Virus record (IMG/VR): IMGVR_UViG_3300038429_000797
Span: 1-37,498 of that record
Origin: a virus
Strand: one strand, 5' to 3'
DNA: 37,498 nucleotides
Numbering within the stretch: the first letter of the stretch is position 1; each line of letters opens with the position of its first letter. The position numbers and the translations under genes are program-made. This document shows positions 22,381 through 30,365 of the stretch, one piece after another. The notes under the pieces are model-generated. The model was given only the letters and a program-made list of their open reading frames with translations. It made no database searches and had not been told where the DNA came from.

Positions 22381-22545
22381 AGGGAATAGGGACTAGGGAC
22401 TAGGAAAAGACCAAAAGGCAACCGCAGATCCTTCGCGCCGCTCAGGATGACAGATCTAAAATGGGGCCGGCCGCCAGCAGTCAGCGACCAGCCCGCGGCT
22501 CGGTAAAGCCGGAAACTGACCACTGACCACTGACAAACGATCACT
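22381..22545. repeat. Repeat-derived intergenic region
   Basis: AGGGAATAGGGACTAGGGACTAGG (7-bp units), then GGCAACCGCAGATCCTTCG with the short CGCCGCTCAGGATGACAG form (to 22453), unique DNA, and ACTGACCACTGACCACTGACAAACGATCACTG (22508-22543). No gene seen. Confidence 0.7.
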
Positions 22546-22549
22546 GCCT

Positions 22550-22993
22550 TTAAGCCGTTCCGAAGTTCGGGCTGACCGACAGGACGGTGGAAGCGATGCT
22601 GGTGGCATCGTTGACGACGGGGTGCGCCTTGGAGCCGTACTGGATGGCGATGACGCCCTGGATGACGGCGCCGGTCGAGCCGCCGCGGGTGATGACGCCG
22701 CGCACATACTGCTGCAGCGGGCGGTAAACGTCGAGAACGACAGCCTGGCCACTGGCCGCGGCTGCGGTGTCGGCGGTGTCGGAAGCGGCGAAGTCGGCGG
22801 CATCGCTGCCGTTAGACTGCGCGCCGCCCTGGGCCTTGATGCCCGGCGAGCCGTCGGTGACGGCGCCGAAGAGAGCGACGAAGACCACTCCCTCGTAATC
22901 CGCCATGTTGATCTCGGAAGTGTTGACGCTGGTGGTGCCGACTGCGGTGGCTCCCAGCACAACCGTGACCTTGTGATTCGGTGCGAAGTTCAT
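22550..22993 (-). CDS. Phage head structural protein (possible decoration protein)
   Basis: A 147-residue beta-rich protein. The start MNFAPNHKVTVVLGATAVGTTSVNTSEI and the later part LDVYRPLQQYVRGVITRGGSTGAVIQGVIAIQYG resemble a family of small uncharacterised structural proteins encoded just after the major capsid gene in Proteobacteria and Acidobacteria phages. Size, composition and place suggest a capsid decoration or stabilising protein, but this is inferred. The start at 22993 has TTGGAGGG in an imperfect hairpin. Confidence 0.65.
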   Translation of the reverse strand: MNFAPNHKVTVVLGATAVGTTSVNTSEINMADYEGVVFVALFGAVTDGSPGIKAQGGAQSNGSDAADFAASDTADTAAAASGQAVVLDVYRPLQQYVRGVITRGGSTGAVIQGVIAIQYGSKAHPVVNDATSIASTVLSVSPNFGTA

Positions 22994-22994
22994 A

Positions 22995-23015
22995 GGTTTT
23001 CCCTCCAAGGAAACC
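22995..23015 (-). promoter_or_regulatory. Imperfect Shine-Dalgarno hairpin before 22993
   Basis: On the minus strand GGTTTCC-TTGGA-GG(G)AAAACC: seven pairs with a small bulge, the Shine-Dalgarno GGAGG in loop and 3' arm. It borders a GTTGTCAGTTATCAGTTGTCAG tract. Confidence 0.45.
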
Positions 23016-23050
23016 AGTTGTCAGTTATCAGTTGTCAGTTGTCAGTCGCC
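23016..23050. repeat. 7-bp-period repeat tract
   Basis: Units GTTGTCA, GTTATCA, GTTGTCA, GTTGTCA in perfect 7-bp register, directly after the hairpin of the structural gene. This is one of the cleanest tracts for seeing the period. Confidence 0.8.
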
Positions 23051-23100
23051 CCAGTCTCCGCACCGATTAAACGGTAAAAACCAGAGGCTGAGAGCTGCTT

Positions 23101-24414
23101 TTAGGAGCAGCGGACGCGGACGAAGGCCTCGGCGAGAGCCGGCATGCCGTCAGTCTCAGAGCGGGAGATGAAGCCCACCTGGTTAGTGAGCGCATAGAGC
23201 TCGACCAGGCGCTGGATCTCGATGTCGAGGGCGTCGACGATTTCATACTTCGAGAAGTCGCCCACGATGCCGATGTACAGCCCGGTGGTGTAGGTGCTAG
23301 GCGCGTACTCCGACATGTAGAAGGGGCGGTTGAGGACGCGGTCAGGCTCGCCGGCAGAGATGCCCGGCTGCCAGACGTATTGCCCATAGAGGTCCTTGAT
23401 CTGGCGGATGAGGCCGATCGTGGTGCGGTGGAAGATCCATGTGGCTTTGGCCTGATACTGCGCCTTGAGGGTGTAGAGCGCGGTCATGAGGCAATCGGCC
23501 GCGCCCACGCTCGATGTGGGCGTGATGAAGGGCGTGTTGGAGTTGCCAACATAGCCGGTGACCACGTCGCGCGAGGTGTCGATGCCATCAGCGGTGGGAG
23601 TGAAGACGCCCAGGGGCTGCTCCACGCCAGAGCCGAGCAGGAAGGCTTTCTCCTGCACGATGCCCATCTTGTAGCCGAGGCGCTTGAGCACCAACTCTTC
23701 AACCATGGGGGTGAGGCGCAGCAGCTTCTTGGAGACCGTGATCTGCTGGGCGAGGGGATGGGGCTTGAGCTCGCGCTTGGCCAGGGTGAGGGAAGTGTCC
23801 GGCACGCCGGTGGCAAGCTCGGCGACCCAGGTGGGATCGGCCACGTCAGCGAGACGGGCGGGGATGCCCAGCGAGGCGGAGCTCGTCAGCACGGTCTTGG
23901 TGGCCATGCGGCGGATGAAGACTTCGTTGTCGACGATCTCGATGATGCGGCCGGCGAGCTGCTCGGAGGCGACCAGGTATCCGCCCTCAACATCGGTGTC
24001 GGTGGCCAGGGCGTTGCGGATGTCGAGCGCGCTGCCGCCCTTGACGAGGGCATTGCGGACCTCTGCGGAGATTTCCGGCATGGGACCGCCGAAGAGTGCG
24101 GCGCAGACCGCAGCGTGATATTCAGGCGTGCCGCGAATGGTCTTGGCCTTGAATCCGCCGGCGGCATTGTCGTGCCGAGGCTGGACGGCTGCGGGAAGAG
24201 CGGCGCTGGCGGAGTTATCCGACTCGCGCTTTTCCTGGGTTTCGTGGAGCTTGACCTCAGTGTCAAGCTCATCGAAGCGAGCATCCATCTTGCGAAGGAT
24301 CTCCTTCTCATCGGCGTTGGTGCTGCGCTTCTCCGCCGCGGCTTTGTCGAGAACCTGGCGGTACTGAGCAGTCAGCTCGCCCTTCTCGTTCCTCAGTTCA
24401 ATCGATTTGCGCAT
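23101..24414 (-). CDS. HK97-fold major capsid protein
   Basis: A 437-residue capsid subunit. The N-terminal region (1-90) is a charged coiled coil (RNEKGELTAQYRQVLDKAAAEKRS, KMDARFDELDTEVKLHETQEK) corresponding to the delta/scaffold domain removed by the maturation protease. The capsid fold starts near 110 with FKAKTIRGTPEYHAAV and includes GGYLVASEQLAGRIIEIVDNEVFIRRMA, VSKKLLRLTPMVEELVLKRLGYKMG and FLLGSGVEQPLGVFTPT. The start at 24414 has GGAG six bases upstream; the longer open frame upstream is Arg-rich and unlikely. It lies directly after the protease gene, as usual. Confidence 0.93.
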   Translation of the reverse strand: MRKSIELRNEKGELTAQYRQVLDKAAAEKRSTNADEKEILRKMDARFDELDTEVKLHETQEKRESDNSASAALPAAVQPRHDNAAGGFKAKTIRGTPEYHAAVCAALFGGPMPEISAEVRNALVKGGSALDIRNALATDTDVEGGYLVASEQLAGRIIEIVDNEVFIRRMATKTVLTSSASLGIPARLADVADPTWVAELATGVPDTSLTLAKRELKPHPLAQQITVSKKLLRLTPMVEELVLKRLGYKMGIVQEKAFLLGSGVEQPLGVFTPTADGIDTSRDVVTGYVGNSNTPFITPTSSVGAADCLMTALYTLKAQYQAKATWIFHRTTIGLIRQIKDLYGQYVWQPGISAGEPDRVLNRPFYMSEYAPSTYTTGLYIGIVGDFSKYEIVDALDIEIQRLVELYALTNQVGFISRSETDGMPALAEAFVRVRCS

Positions 24415-24572
24415 TTGATTCTCCAAAAAACGATAGAGGTTCATCCGAGCGGCCCGGCGGGGGCGGCGCGATGGTTTCCTTTGAGCGCCGCGCGGCCCTG
24501 GCCGGCGCGCCCTGAAGGCAGAGTTACGAGTCGAACGCAAATAGCCCGCTGCACGCGAGGTTTTTGCGGTGA

Positions 24573-25703
24573 TCAGTTTTGAGAGCGCTCATAGAGGGAC
24601 AGGCGCTGGCGCGCCAAGGCCTCGAAATAACCATCGGAAGCATCGTCGAGGCTTCCGTCGGCAATCTCGATATCGTGCTCCTTGGCGGCAGCCTTGACGC
24701 GGCCGCGGGCCTTGTCTTTCTCCGCCGCGTCGGGCATATCGGTAGACTTCCAGCGCGCAATGGCATTACGGATATGCGATGCGGACTTTTCGTCGGTGGA
24801 GAACTTGATAGGCAGCTTCCAATCGGCAAGCTTCTCGGAACCCTGATAAGCGAAAGCAGATTTCTCCAGGTCCTCGCCATCGACGCGCTTGGTTTTTCCG
24901 TCGCCGTTGGCCAGGTTGGCATGGCTGCCGATCATAGCCTTATCACAGTTACAATCAGACGCGGCGCAATGCTCAGCTGTGCAGCCGCCCTGACAGTTGC
25001 AGTTACTACAATCGCCCGAGGGGCAGAAATCGCACTCGCATTCACAAGCATCGCCGGCGCGGGGTTTCGTAGCGCGCAGGTTCGCGGGCACATGTTTGAA
25101 GCCGCGCAGGTTGAAGCTCTTGACCAGGGCTCGGGCCTGGGTGGTCTGGTCCTCATCTTGCCTTACGATTGCATCGGCGAAGCCTTTATCGACGGCGTCT
25201 TCCGCTCCCATCCAAGTCTCGCCATCCATGAGCGTCTTAATCTCATCGGCTGTCTGGCCAGTCTTTTTGACGTAGATTCCGCCTACAGTCAGGGTAATCT
25301 TTTCGAGGGTATCGGCGATCTTGAGGAAAGCCGGGGCGTCGCCGTAGAAGAGGCAGGCGGCGTTGTGGATCATGATCATGGCGCCCACGCCGACGGAGAC
25401 AGTATCGCCGGCCATGGCGATGATGGATGCAGCAGAGGCAGCCAGGCCGTCAACGAAACAATCCACGGGCTTGCCTTGCGAGCGGATGAGGTTGTAGATG
25501 GCCACGCCCTCAAAGCAGTCGCCGCCGGGCGAGTTGATGCGCAGGGTGATGCGGTCGAATGCGCCGGCCTGTTTGATAGCATCAGCGACCGACTGCGCTG
25601 TTACGCCGCCGCCAGACCAGAAATTTTCGCCGATTTCGTCGTAGAAGAGCAGCTCGAGGGTAGTGCCGGCCGTTTGCGCGGCAAAACGTGGCTTTAAGCG
25701 CAT
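24573..25703 (-). CDS. ClpP-like prohead protease fused to a Cys-rich knot and a DUF6582-like domain
   Basis: A 376-residue protein. Residues 15-190 are a ClpP-type (S14) serine protease used for capsid maturation: INSPGGDCFEGVAIYN, the Ser in DGLAASAAS (Ser90) and His113 in MIMIHNA. Residues 220-253 contain 11 Cys in 34 positions (CECECDFC, CSNCNCQGGC, CNCD), a likely metal-binding or disulfide knot. Residues about 275-350 (LEKSAFAYQGSEKLADWKLPIKF, HIRNAIARW, ARGRVKAAAKEHDIEI) match a phage domain I know as DUF6582. Typical phage ClpP-like proteases lack the Cys-rich part. The C-terminal portion may act as scaffold or be cleaved off. The start follows a Shine-Dalgarno hairpin. Confidence 0.88.
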   Translation of the reverse strand: MRLKPRFAAQTAGTTLELLFYDEIGENFWSGGGVTAQSVADAIKQAGAFDRITLRINSPGGDCFEGVAIYNLIRSQGKPVDCFVDGLAASAASIIAMAGDTVSVGVGAMIMIHNAACLFYGDAPAFLKIADTLEKITLTVGGIYVKKTGQTADEIKTLMDGETWMGAEDAVDKGFADAIVRQDEDQTTQARALVKSFNLRGFKHVPANLRATKPRAGDACECECDFCPSGDCSNCNCQGGCTAEHCAASDCNCDKAMIGSHANLANGDGKTKRVDGEDLEKSAFAYQGSEKLADWKLPIKFSTDEKSASHIRNAIARWKSTDMPDAAEKDKARGRVKAAAKEHDIEIADGSLDDASDGYFEALARQRLSLYERSQN

Positions 25704-25705
25704 TG

Positions 25706-25718
25706 TTTCCTCCGGAAA
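25706..25718 (-). promoter_or_regulatory. Shine-Dalgarno hairpin before the protease gene
   Basis: On the minus strand TTTCC-GGA-GGAAA, a perfect 5-bp stem with CGGAGGA as Shine-Dalgarno, then a 7-bp tract (AGTTTTCAGCGGTCAGTTGTCAG at 25722-25744). Confidence 0.55.
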
Positions 25719-25750
25719 ATAGTTTTCAGCGGTCAGTTGTCAGCGGTCTG

Positions 25751-27373
25751 TTAGGCCGTCGGCGCGGCCGGTTGCTGCGCGGGTTGAGCAAGAACCTCTT
25801 CAATACACACATCGAGGATGCGAGAAGCCCAAACTTCGGCATCACGCGCTTCCCATAGGTCCGATTTGAGGGCCTTTCGAGCGATAAAATCGGCCGCAAA
25901 AGTCTCCATTTCGGGCGAAATCGAGCCCAAAAGGCACTGAATGATGTTTAAAACCGGTTGTAGCAGGGCAGTAGCTGCATATTTGGCGCGCTCCGCGGGC
26001 TTGCGATGCAGAATGCGACCCATTGCATCCTGGAAGAAGCGGAGATTAACCTGTTTGGCTTTAGCCACGGCCGCGGCGCGCGGATCGGCGAGTTGGAGCG
26101 GCTCTGTGTGCGCGCCGACGGAAGGAATAGGCGGCTCCTCGTCATCATTGAGCTCGGCATCGTTGTCTGCGTCGCCGGCCTGATCAAGCGGGACCATGTT
26201 GAGCGGAATGAAGCGCCGGTCACCGCCCTCGACGGGGTTGAGGCCGTTGTATTCGAGGATGTCATTGGGCGAAAATGCGCCGGTCTGGAACATTCCATTG
26301 CAATAGGCCATGCGGGCGGCTGTGTCGCCGCGCAGCATGCCGTTGATGTCGAACTCGATGAAGAAGCGGCCCTTTTCACGCGGCAGCAGCAGAGAGCGAT
26401 TGGCGGCCTGCTCGATGCATGCCAGCCAGGGGCCGATACAATCGCGCAGAAACTCAAGATCCTGATGCTCGATGTTATTGTTGGTGGACCGGCTTAGATC
26501 GCCGATCTTGTGCGGAGGAACACGCCACAGACCCGCCAGGTCGCTGCGCTGGAATTGCCGGGTGAGAATGAACTGCGATTTTTCAGGATCAACCTGGTTA
26601 GGCACGAACTCCATGCCCTCTTCGAGGACGGCGATGCGATGGGCGGTGTCAAGGCCGCGATGCTTAGATTCAAAGCTCTCCTTGAGGCGCGCGGCAGCTT
26701 CTACGCTGAGCGTGGCTGGGTGTTTTAGGAACCCCCCCACGGAGGCATTGTTGCCGAAAAACTTAGCGCCATAGACTTCAAGAGCCTTAGAAAGCCCGAT
26801 GGTTTCGCGGTGCAGGGCGATAGGCGAATAGGCGTTGTAGCCTTCGCGGGTAAGAGCGGGGATGTAGAGGATCTCATCTTCCCAGAACTGCTGAGGGATA
26901 CCGTCGATTGTGGAGACCCAAAACCACATTTTGCCGCCGCGAATTTCCCAGTAGAAGAGATCGGGGCGCAACGGCCAGAGAGCGACGATCTTTCCGGCGC
27001 CATCGCGCTCAATGTAGCTGGCGTGGCGACCCCAGATGAGCATGTGCGAGATGAGCGCCATGCGATAGGTGAACGACGTCATCCGGTTATTCGGCTCGTC
27101 GTGGAGCAGGAAATAGAGCGGATGGCGCGTGGCCTCCTGGCGGCTGCGATTTTCGAGCCGCTTGAAGACCTTCCAGGGCTGCATGGCGATGGTCTGGGCG
27201 ATAACGTTGACGCACTTATAGACATCGCCGACAGTGAGCGCATTGGCCTCGTGGATGACGATGCCCGAGGAGGTCTGCGTCATGGCGAGCAGGCGCTGCA
27301 GCCAGCCGACGGGCTGAGCGATGGAGTCGCCGCCAACCGCGATCGCGTTACGGATATTGCCAAATAGTCCCAT
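25751..27373 (-). CDS. Portal protein, HK97 family
   Basis: A 540-residue portal protein that forms the dodecameric ring for DNA entry. Family patterns visible include NALTVGDVYKCVNVIAQTIA, HPLYFLLHDEPNNRMTSFTYR, GRHASYIERDGAGKIVALWPLRPD, the central WRVPPHKIGDLSRSTNNNIEHQ and LEYNGLNPVEGGDRRFIPLN. ATG at 27373 overlaps the stop of the upstream small membrane protein (TGATG), and a TTG one codon upstream is less likely. The C-terminal 100 residues are less conserved and Ala-rich, ending AQPAQQPAAPTA. Confidence 0.93.
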   Translation of the reverse strand: MGLFGNIRNAIAVGGDSIAQPVGWLQRLLAMTQTSSGIVIHEANALTVGDVYKCVNVIAQTIAMQPWKVFKRLENRSRQEATRHPLYFLLHDEPNNRMTSFTYRMALISHMLIWGRHASYIERDGAGKIVALWPLRPDLFYWEIRGGKMWFWVSTIDGIPQQFWEDEILYIPALTREGYNAYSPIALHRETIGLSKALEVYGAKFFGNNASVGGFLKHPATLSVEAAARLKESFESKHRGLDTAHRIAVLEEGMEFVPNQVDPEKSQFILTRQFQRSDLAGLWRVPPHKIGDLSRSTNNNIEHQDLEFLRDCIGPWLACIEQAANRSLLLPREKGRFFIEFDINGMLRGDTAARMAYCNGMFQTGAFSPNDILEYNGLNPVEGGDRRFIPLNMVPLDQAGDADNDAELNDDEEPPIPSVGAHTEPLQLADPRAAAVAKAKQVNLRFFQDAMGRILHRKPAERAKYAATALLQPVLNIIQCLLGSISPEMETFAADFIARKALKSDLWEARDAEVWASRILDVCIEEVLAQPAQQPAAPTA

Positions 27374-27552
27374 CAATCGCCGACTTTCTTATTGCTATCC
27401 GGGGCGAAACCAAAGAGGGCGAGGAGCATGAGAAGAATACCGGCAGCGATGACTCCAGCGGGGATATAGATCATGCCTACGCCAAAAGAAACGAGCGCGC
27501 AGCCCAGCAGGCCGACAATATCGCAAATAGGCACTATGAGGGGAACTTTCAT
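27373..27552 (-). CDS. Small two-helix membrane protein between terminase and portal
   Basis: A 59-residue protein with two predicted membrane helices, about 8-24 (PICDIVGLLGCALVSFGVG) and 31-50 (PAGVIAAGILLMLLALFGFA), and a charged tail PDSNKKVGD. ATG overlaps the terminase stop by four bases (ATGA) and its TGA overlaps the portal ATG, so translation of the three is tightly coupled. The compact two-helix form and lysine-rich tail would be compatible with a holin or a small superinfection protein; neither can be shown. Confidence 0.7.
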   Translation of the reverse strand: MKVPLIVPICDIVGLLGCALVSFGVGMIYIPAGVIAAGILLMLLALFGFAPDSNKKVGD

Positions 27553-29246
27553 ATAACCAGCAAACCTCGCTCTTCGTAGATCGACCTGCCGGAGGTGACC
27601 GGCACGACGATGGCGCGCGCTAAGGCATCGACTGCGGCGGCAATGCCATCGATTTTTTCTTTACTGCAGGACTTGTCAGGCTTGATACAGCCTGCGGCAT
27701 CGATGGCGACGACGACGTTGGAAGCATTCCAGGTAAGCACCGGATGGCCGCCGTGAGCGAGCAAGCCGGTGAGCACAAGTTCAAGAAGACGCTTAGTGGG
27801 CGCGTTCAGACTGAGAAATCCCTGGCGCAGGGCAACCATAGTAAAGCCGTCTCCGGTGAGTTGGGTGACGAGCTGCTGAGCGTTATAGGGATCGTAGGCG
27901 ATCTCCTTGATCTGGTAGTTGCCGGCGGCCTCGTTGACCTTGGAGCGGATGAAGTCATAGTCAATAACGTCGCCCGCGGTGAGGATAAGCAGGCCCTGGC
28001 GCGCCCAGACGTCGTAGGGCACGCGATCTTTTTTAGCGCGCTTCTCGATTGCCTCTTTAGGTAAGAAGAAGAACGGCAGCAAATACCACTTAGGATCGCC
28101 GTTAGCCGGGGGAAACAGGAGTACAAAGGCCGAGAGATCGGTTGTAGTAGACAGATCGAGGCCGCCAAAGCAGGCGCGGCCGCGAAGAATTGCGGGATCG
28201 AACGGCTCGCCACAGAGATCCCATTTATCCATGGGCATCCAGGCGGCGTTGCCGGAGGTCCAGACGGAGAGCTGAAAGCGCAGAAACGTGTTGAGGGCCG
28301 ATGGATCGTTCGCTGCTTGCGCGGCCTGGCGGCGCATCTCCTCAATGCGGATGAGAGTTCCGAGAGCCGGCGCGGCCTTGAGCCAATTTGCTTCGTTCTT
28401 CCAGCCGCTAGGGTCTTTGATGTCCTCATCGTCGAGACCGCAGATCCAGCCGAACCAGGTATCGTCTGGAATGACGCCCTGGAGAACCTTGATGACATAC
28501 TCGCGTTTTTTCCAGCAAACGGAGTGCCGGTCGAAGCCGCTGTTGGTGATGGCATACATCATGGAATCCGGGACTTTGCCGGATGCCGAATCGAAGACGT
28601 TCCAGATGCCGTCATTTTGATGAGCGTGCAGCTCGTCGAGAATGACGAAGGATGGGCGGCGGCCAAGGAGATTTTTATCCTCGCTGCAGACGGGCTCGAA
28701 GATTGAGTCGGTCTCCTTGACGCACATGTTGTTTACGCCGCATTGAATGCGGTCGCGAAGATAGCTGGATTTCTCAACCATCTTTTTTGCGTGATTGAAA
28801 ACGACGCGGGCTGTATCTTTGTCAGTGGCGGCGGCGTAGACCTGCGCGCCGGCGTGTCCCTTGGCGAAGAACTCATAGACGCCGAGGGCCGCCGCCTTAG
28901 GGCTTTTCCCAGTGCCTCGCGCCTGCTCGACATAGGCGTATTTGAATCGGCGAAAGCCGGTCTCCTTCCAGCGCCAGCCATAGAGAAACCAAAGCTCGGC
29001 TTGCTGATCGGGCCGAAGATCAAACGGCACTCCATCCCATGCGCCTTCAAAGTGTGTCAGGAAGAGCGGGAAAAAATCAATGACATCCTGCGCGGCCTTG
29101 CGATCGAAGACCAGGCCACGGGCCGCGCCTTCGACCAGGTCGCGGTGATGACGTTCGCACTGGAGATGGACAAATTTAGAAGCGACGATCTTACCAGCCA
29201 GAACAGCATCAATGTACTTTTCAGCGATGGACTTTTTTCTAGCCAC
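27549..29246 (-). CDS. terL: Terminase large subunit
   Basis: A 565-residue packaging motor with ATPase and nuclease domains. Walker A is ARGTGKS at 109-115, Walker B VILDE at 201-205, followed by LHAH. The nuclease part begins near 335 with CFGGLDLSTTTDLSAFVLLFP (metal-binding Asp) and continues with EIAYDPYNAQQLV. It is of the HK97-like (Terminase_1) type. A GTG start at 29246 lies three bases after the TerS stop, with AGG upstream. Confidence 0.95.
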   Translation of the reverse strand: MARKKSIAEKYIDAVLAGKIVASKFVHLQCERHHRDLVEGAARGLVFDRKAAQDVIDFFPLFLTHFEGAWDGVPFDLRPDQQAELWFLYGWRWKETGFRRFKYAYVEQARGTGKSPKAAALGVYEFFAKGHAGAQVYAAATDKDTARVVFNHAKKMVEKSSYLRDRIQCGVNNMCVKETDSIFEPVCSEDKNLLGRRPSFVILDELHAHQNDGIWNVFDSASGKVPDSMMYAITNSGFDRHSVCWKKREYVIKVLQGVIPDDTWFGWICGLDDEDIKDPSGWKNEANWLKAAPALGTLIRIEEMRRQAAQAANDPSALNTFLRFQLSVWTSGNAAWMPMDKWDLCGEPFDPAILRGRACFGGLDLSTTTDLSAFVLLFPPANGDPKWYLLPFFFLPKEAIEKRAKKDRVPYDVWARQGLLILTAGDVIDYDFIRSKVNEAAGNYQIKEIAYDPYNAQQLVTQLTGDGFTMVALRQGFLSLNAPTKRLLELVLTGLLAHGGHPVLTWNASNVVVAIDAAGCIKPDKSCSKEKIDGIAAAVDALARAIVVPVTSGRSIYEERGLLVI

Positions 29247-29249
29247 GGT

Positions 29250-29801
29250 TTAACCTGTGCGCGCCTTACTTTTCAAGAGGTACATGTCGCGCGGATCTGG
29301 GGCTTCGGATTTACGCGGCGCTTTTGGAAGTGTGCTGACGCGCGTACGATCGGAGGGGTTGAGGCCACATTTACCGCAAAGCCGGCCGAGCTCGGCGCGC
29401 TCGCCTGGCCGGATGGTGCCTTGCAGTTCCGCGAGCTTGAGCTGGCAGATGCTTTCAGCAACCCAGCGATCGGCGTTGGTAAGCCAGGGCGCCATGGCAT
29501 TGAGCTCGTCCCAGAGCTGGCAGAGATGCGCGTTGGCGTTGGTGCGGGTTGAGTCGCGGAGATCGCGGGCCGTCTCCCAGGGAATGCCAAGAAGGTCACG
29601 CACCTCGTTGGTAGACTTGCCGTCAGCGAAAAGCGCGGAGGCTTTGAAAGCTGCAGGATGCAGTTGCCAGCGAGCGGGAGCGGGCCCGAGCGCTGCGTCG
29701 GGCCTTGGCTCGCCCTTGCGCTTTTCGTAGCGCTTAGGGTTGCGCGCAAGCTGGCCAGTGATGGCTAGGAGATTCGTCGGCTTGGGAGGTCTACCAGCCA
29801 T
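29250..29801 (-). CDS. terS: Terminase small subunit (P27-like) with an inserted helix-turn-helix
   Basis: A 183-residue DNA-recognition subunit. The N-terminus GRPPKPTNLLAITGQLARNPKRYEKR and the C-terminal part (LWDELNAMAPWLTNADRWVAESICQLKLAE) match P27-type small terminases. Between them, about 45-90, lies an extra helix-turn-helix-like segment (FADGKSTNEVRDLLGIPWETARDLRD) not present in family members I know. The start at 29801 is preferred over an upstream ATG (29885) because AAAAGG precedes it and the family starts MAGRPPK. Confidence 0.85.
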   Translation of the reverse strand: MAGRPPKPTNLLAITGQLARNPKRYEKRKGEPRPDAALGPAPARWQLHPAAFKASALFADGKSTNEVRDLLGIPWETARDLRDSTRTNANAHLCQLWDELNAMAPWLTNADRWVAESICQLKLAELQGTIRPGERAELGRLCGKCGLNPSDRTRVSTLPKAPRKSEAPDPRDMYLLKSKARTG

Positions 29802-29903
29802 AAAACTACCTTTTTGCGGTGGACAGAGGACCGCGAGGCTCGTAGCAGGCCTCATGGCGCTTTCCACACACATCTGACGCTGCAATTTGAATAGATGCGA
29901 TTA

Positions 29904-29931
29904 TGGAGGCTGATTTTGCGCAAAACCTCCA
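29904..29931. other. Interrupted hairpin between HNH and TerS genes
   Basis: TGGAGG (29904-29909) pairs with CCTCCA (29926-29931) around an inner perfect palindrome TTTTGCGCAAAA (29914-29925) and a 4-base bulge. It lies in the 207-base gap before terS, a place where packaging (cos/pac) sites are often found. No other gene is seen in the gap. Confidence 0.35.
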
Positions 29932-30008
29932 TTTTGTGTATGCATCATTTTTCTTGCCAGCACGGTCTGGAAAACCGTCGCCTGAAGGATTTGCACCCCA
30001 TACCCCAT

Positions 30009-30365
30009 CTATTCACCCTTGGAAGTACGGATACTGTGATCCTCATGGCAGAGCGCTATACAATTATCTTCGACCAATTTCAACTCGGGATAATCGGCCA
30101 CTTTCTTAATGTGATGCACATCCGTCGCCGCTTTCACGATCCCACGCAAAGCACAATCCTCGCAAGCTGGATGACGCGCCAAGAACCACTCCCGAAATTG
30201 CTGCCACGCCCCGTCGTATCCACGACTCGCCGAGCTGCCTCGATACCGATCAAACCTGTTTCGCGCTTCGTGTTCCAGGTTCGCATGCTGCTCGCAATAG
30301 CGCGACCCAACAACGCAAGCCCCACATCCGGGCGACCCGCATGGATGTCCGCTGCGACTCGGCAT
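30009..30365 (-). CDS. HNH endonuclease, packaging-associated
   Basis: A 118-residue protein with the HNH motif: CEDC at 68-71, DVHHIKKV (His84, His85), EDNCIAL (Asn101) and CHEDH (His107, His110). An N-terminal Cys set (C9, C14, C17, C24, His27) forms a second metal site. Proteins like HK97 gp74 with this motif lie beside terminase genes and stimulate DNA cutting by terminase. ATG overlaps the stop codon of the peptidase gene by one base. It is encoded upstream of terS with a 207-base gap. Confidence 0.9.
   Translation of the reverse strand: MPSRSGHPCGSPGCGACVVGSRYCEQHANLEHEARNRFDRYRGSSASRGYDGAWQQFREWFLARHPACEDCALRGIVKAATDVHHIKKVADYPELKLVEDNCIALCHEDHSIRTSKGE

Noticed and set aside
24415-24540. 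Longer N-terminus of the major capsid protein (Arg-rich, 42 codons).
   Set aside because: No ribosome binding site there, whereas GGAG precedes the ATG at 24414; composition unlike capsid N-termini.
23380-25697. Long plus-strand open frames opposite the capsid and protease genes.
   Set aside because: Antisense of highly conserved genes with strong codon bias; no ribosome binding sites or recognisable domains.
29955-29985. tRNA-like anticodon hairpin: 5-bp stem ACGGT/ACCGT with loop CTGGAAA at 29962-29978.
   Set aside because: No matching acceptor stem, D-arm or properly placed T-arm could be found on either strand.
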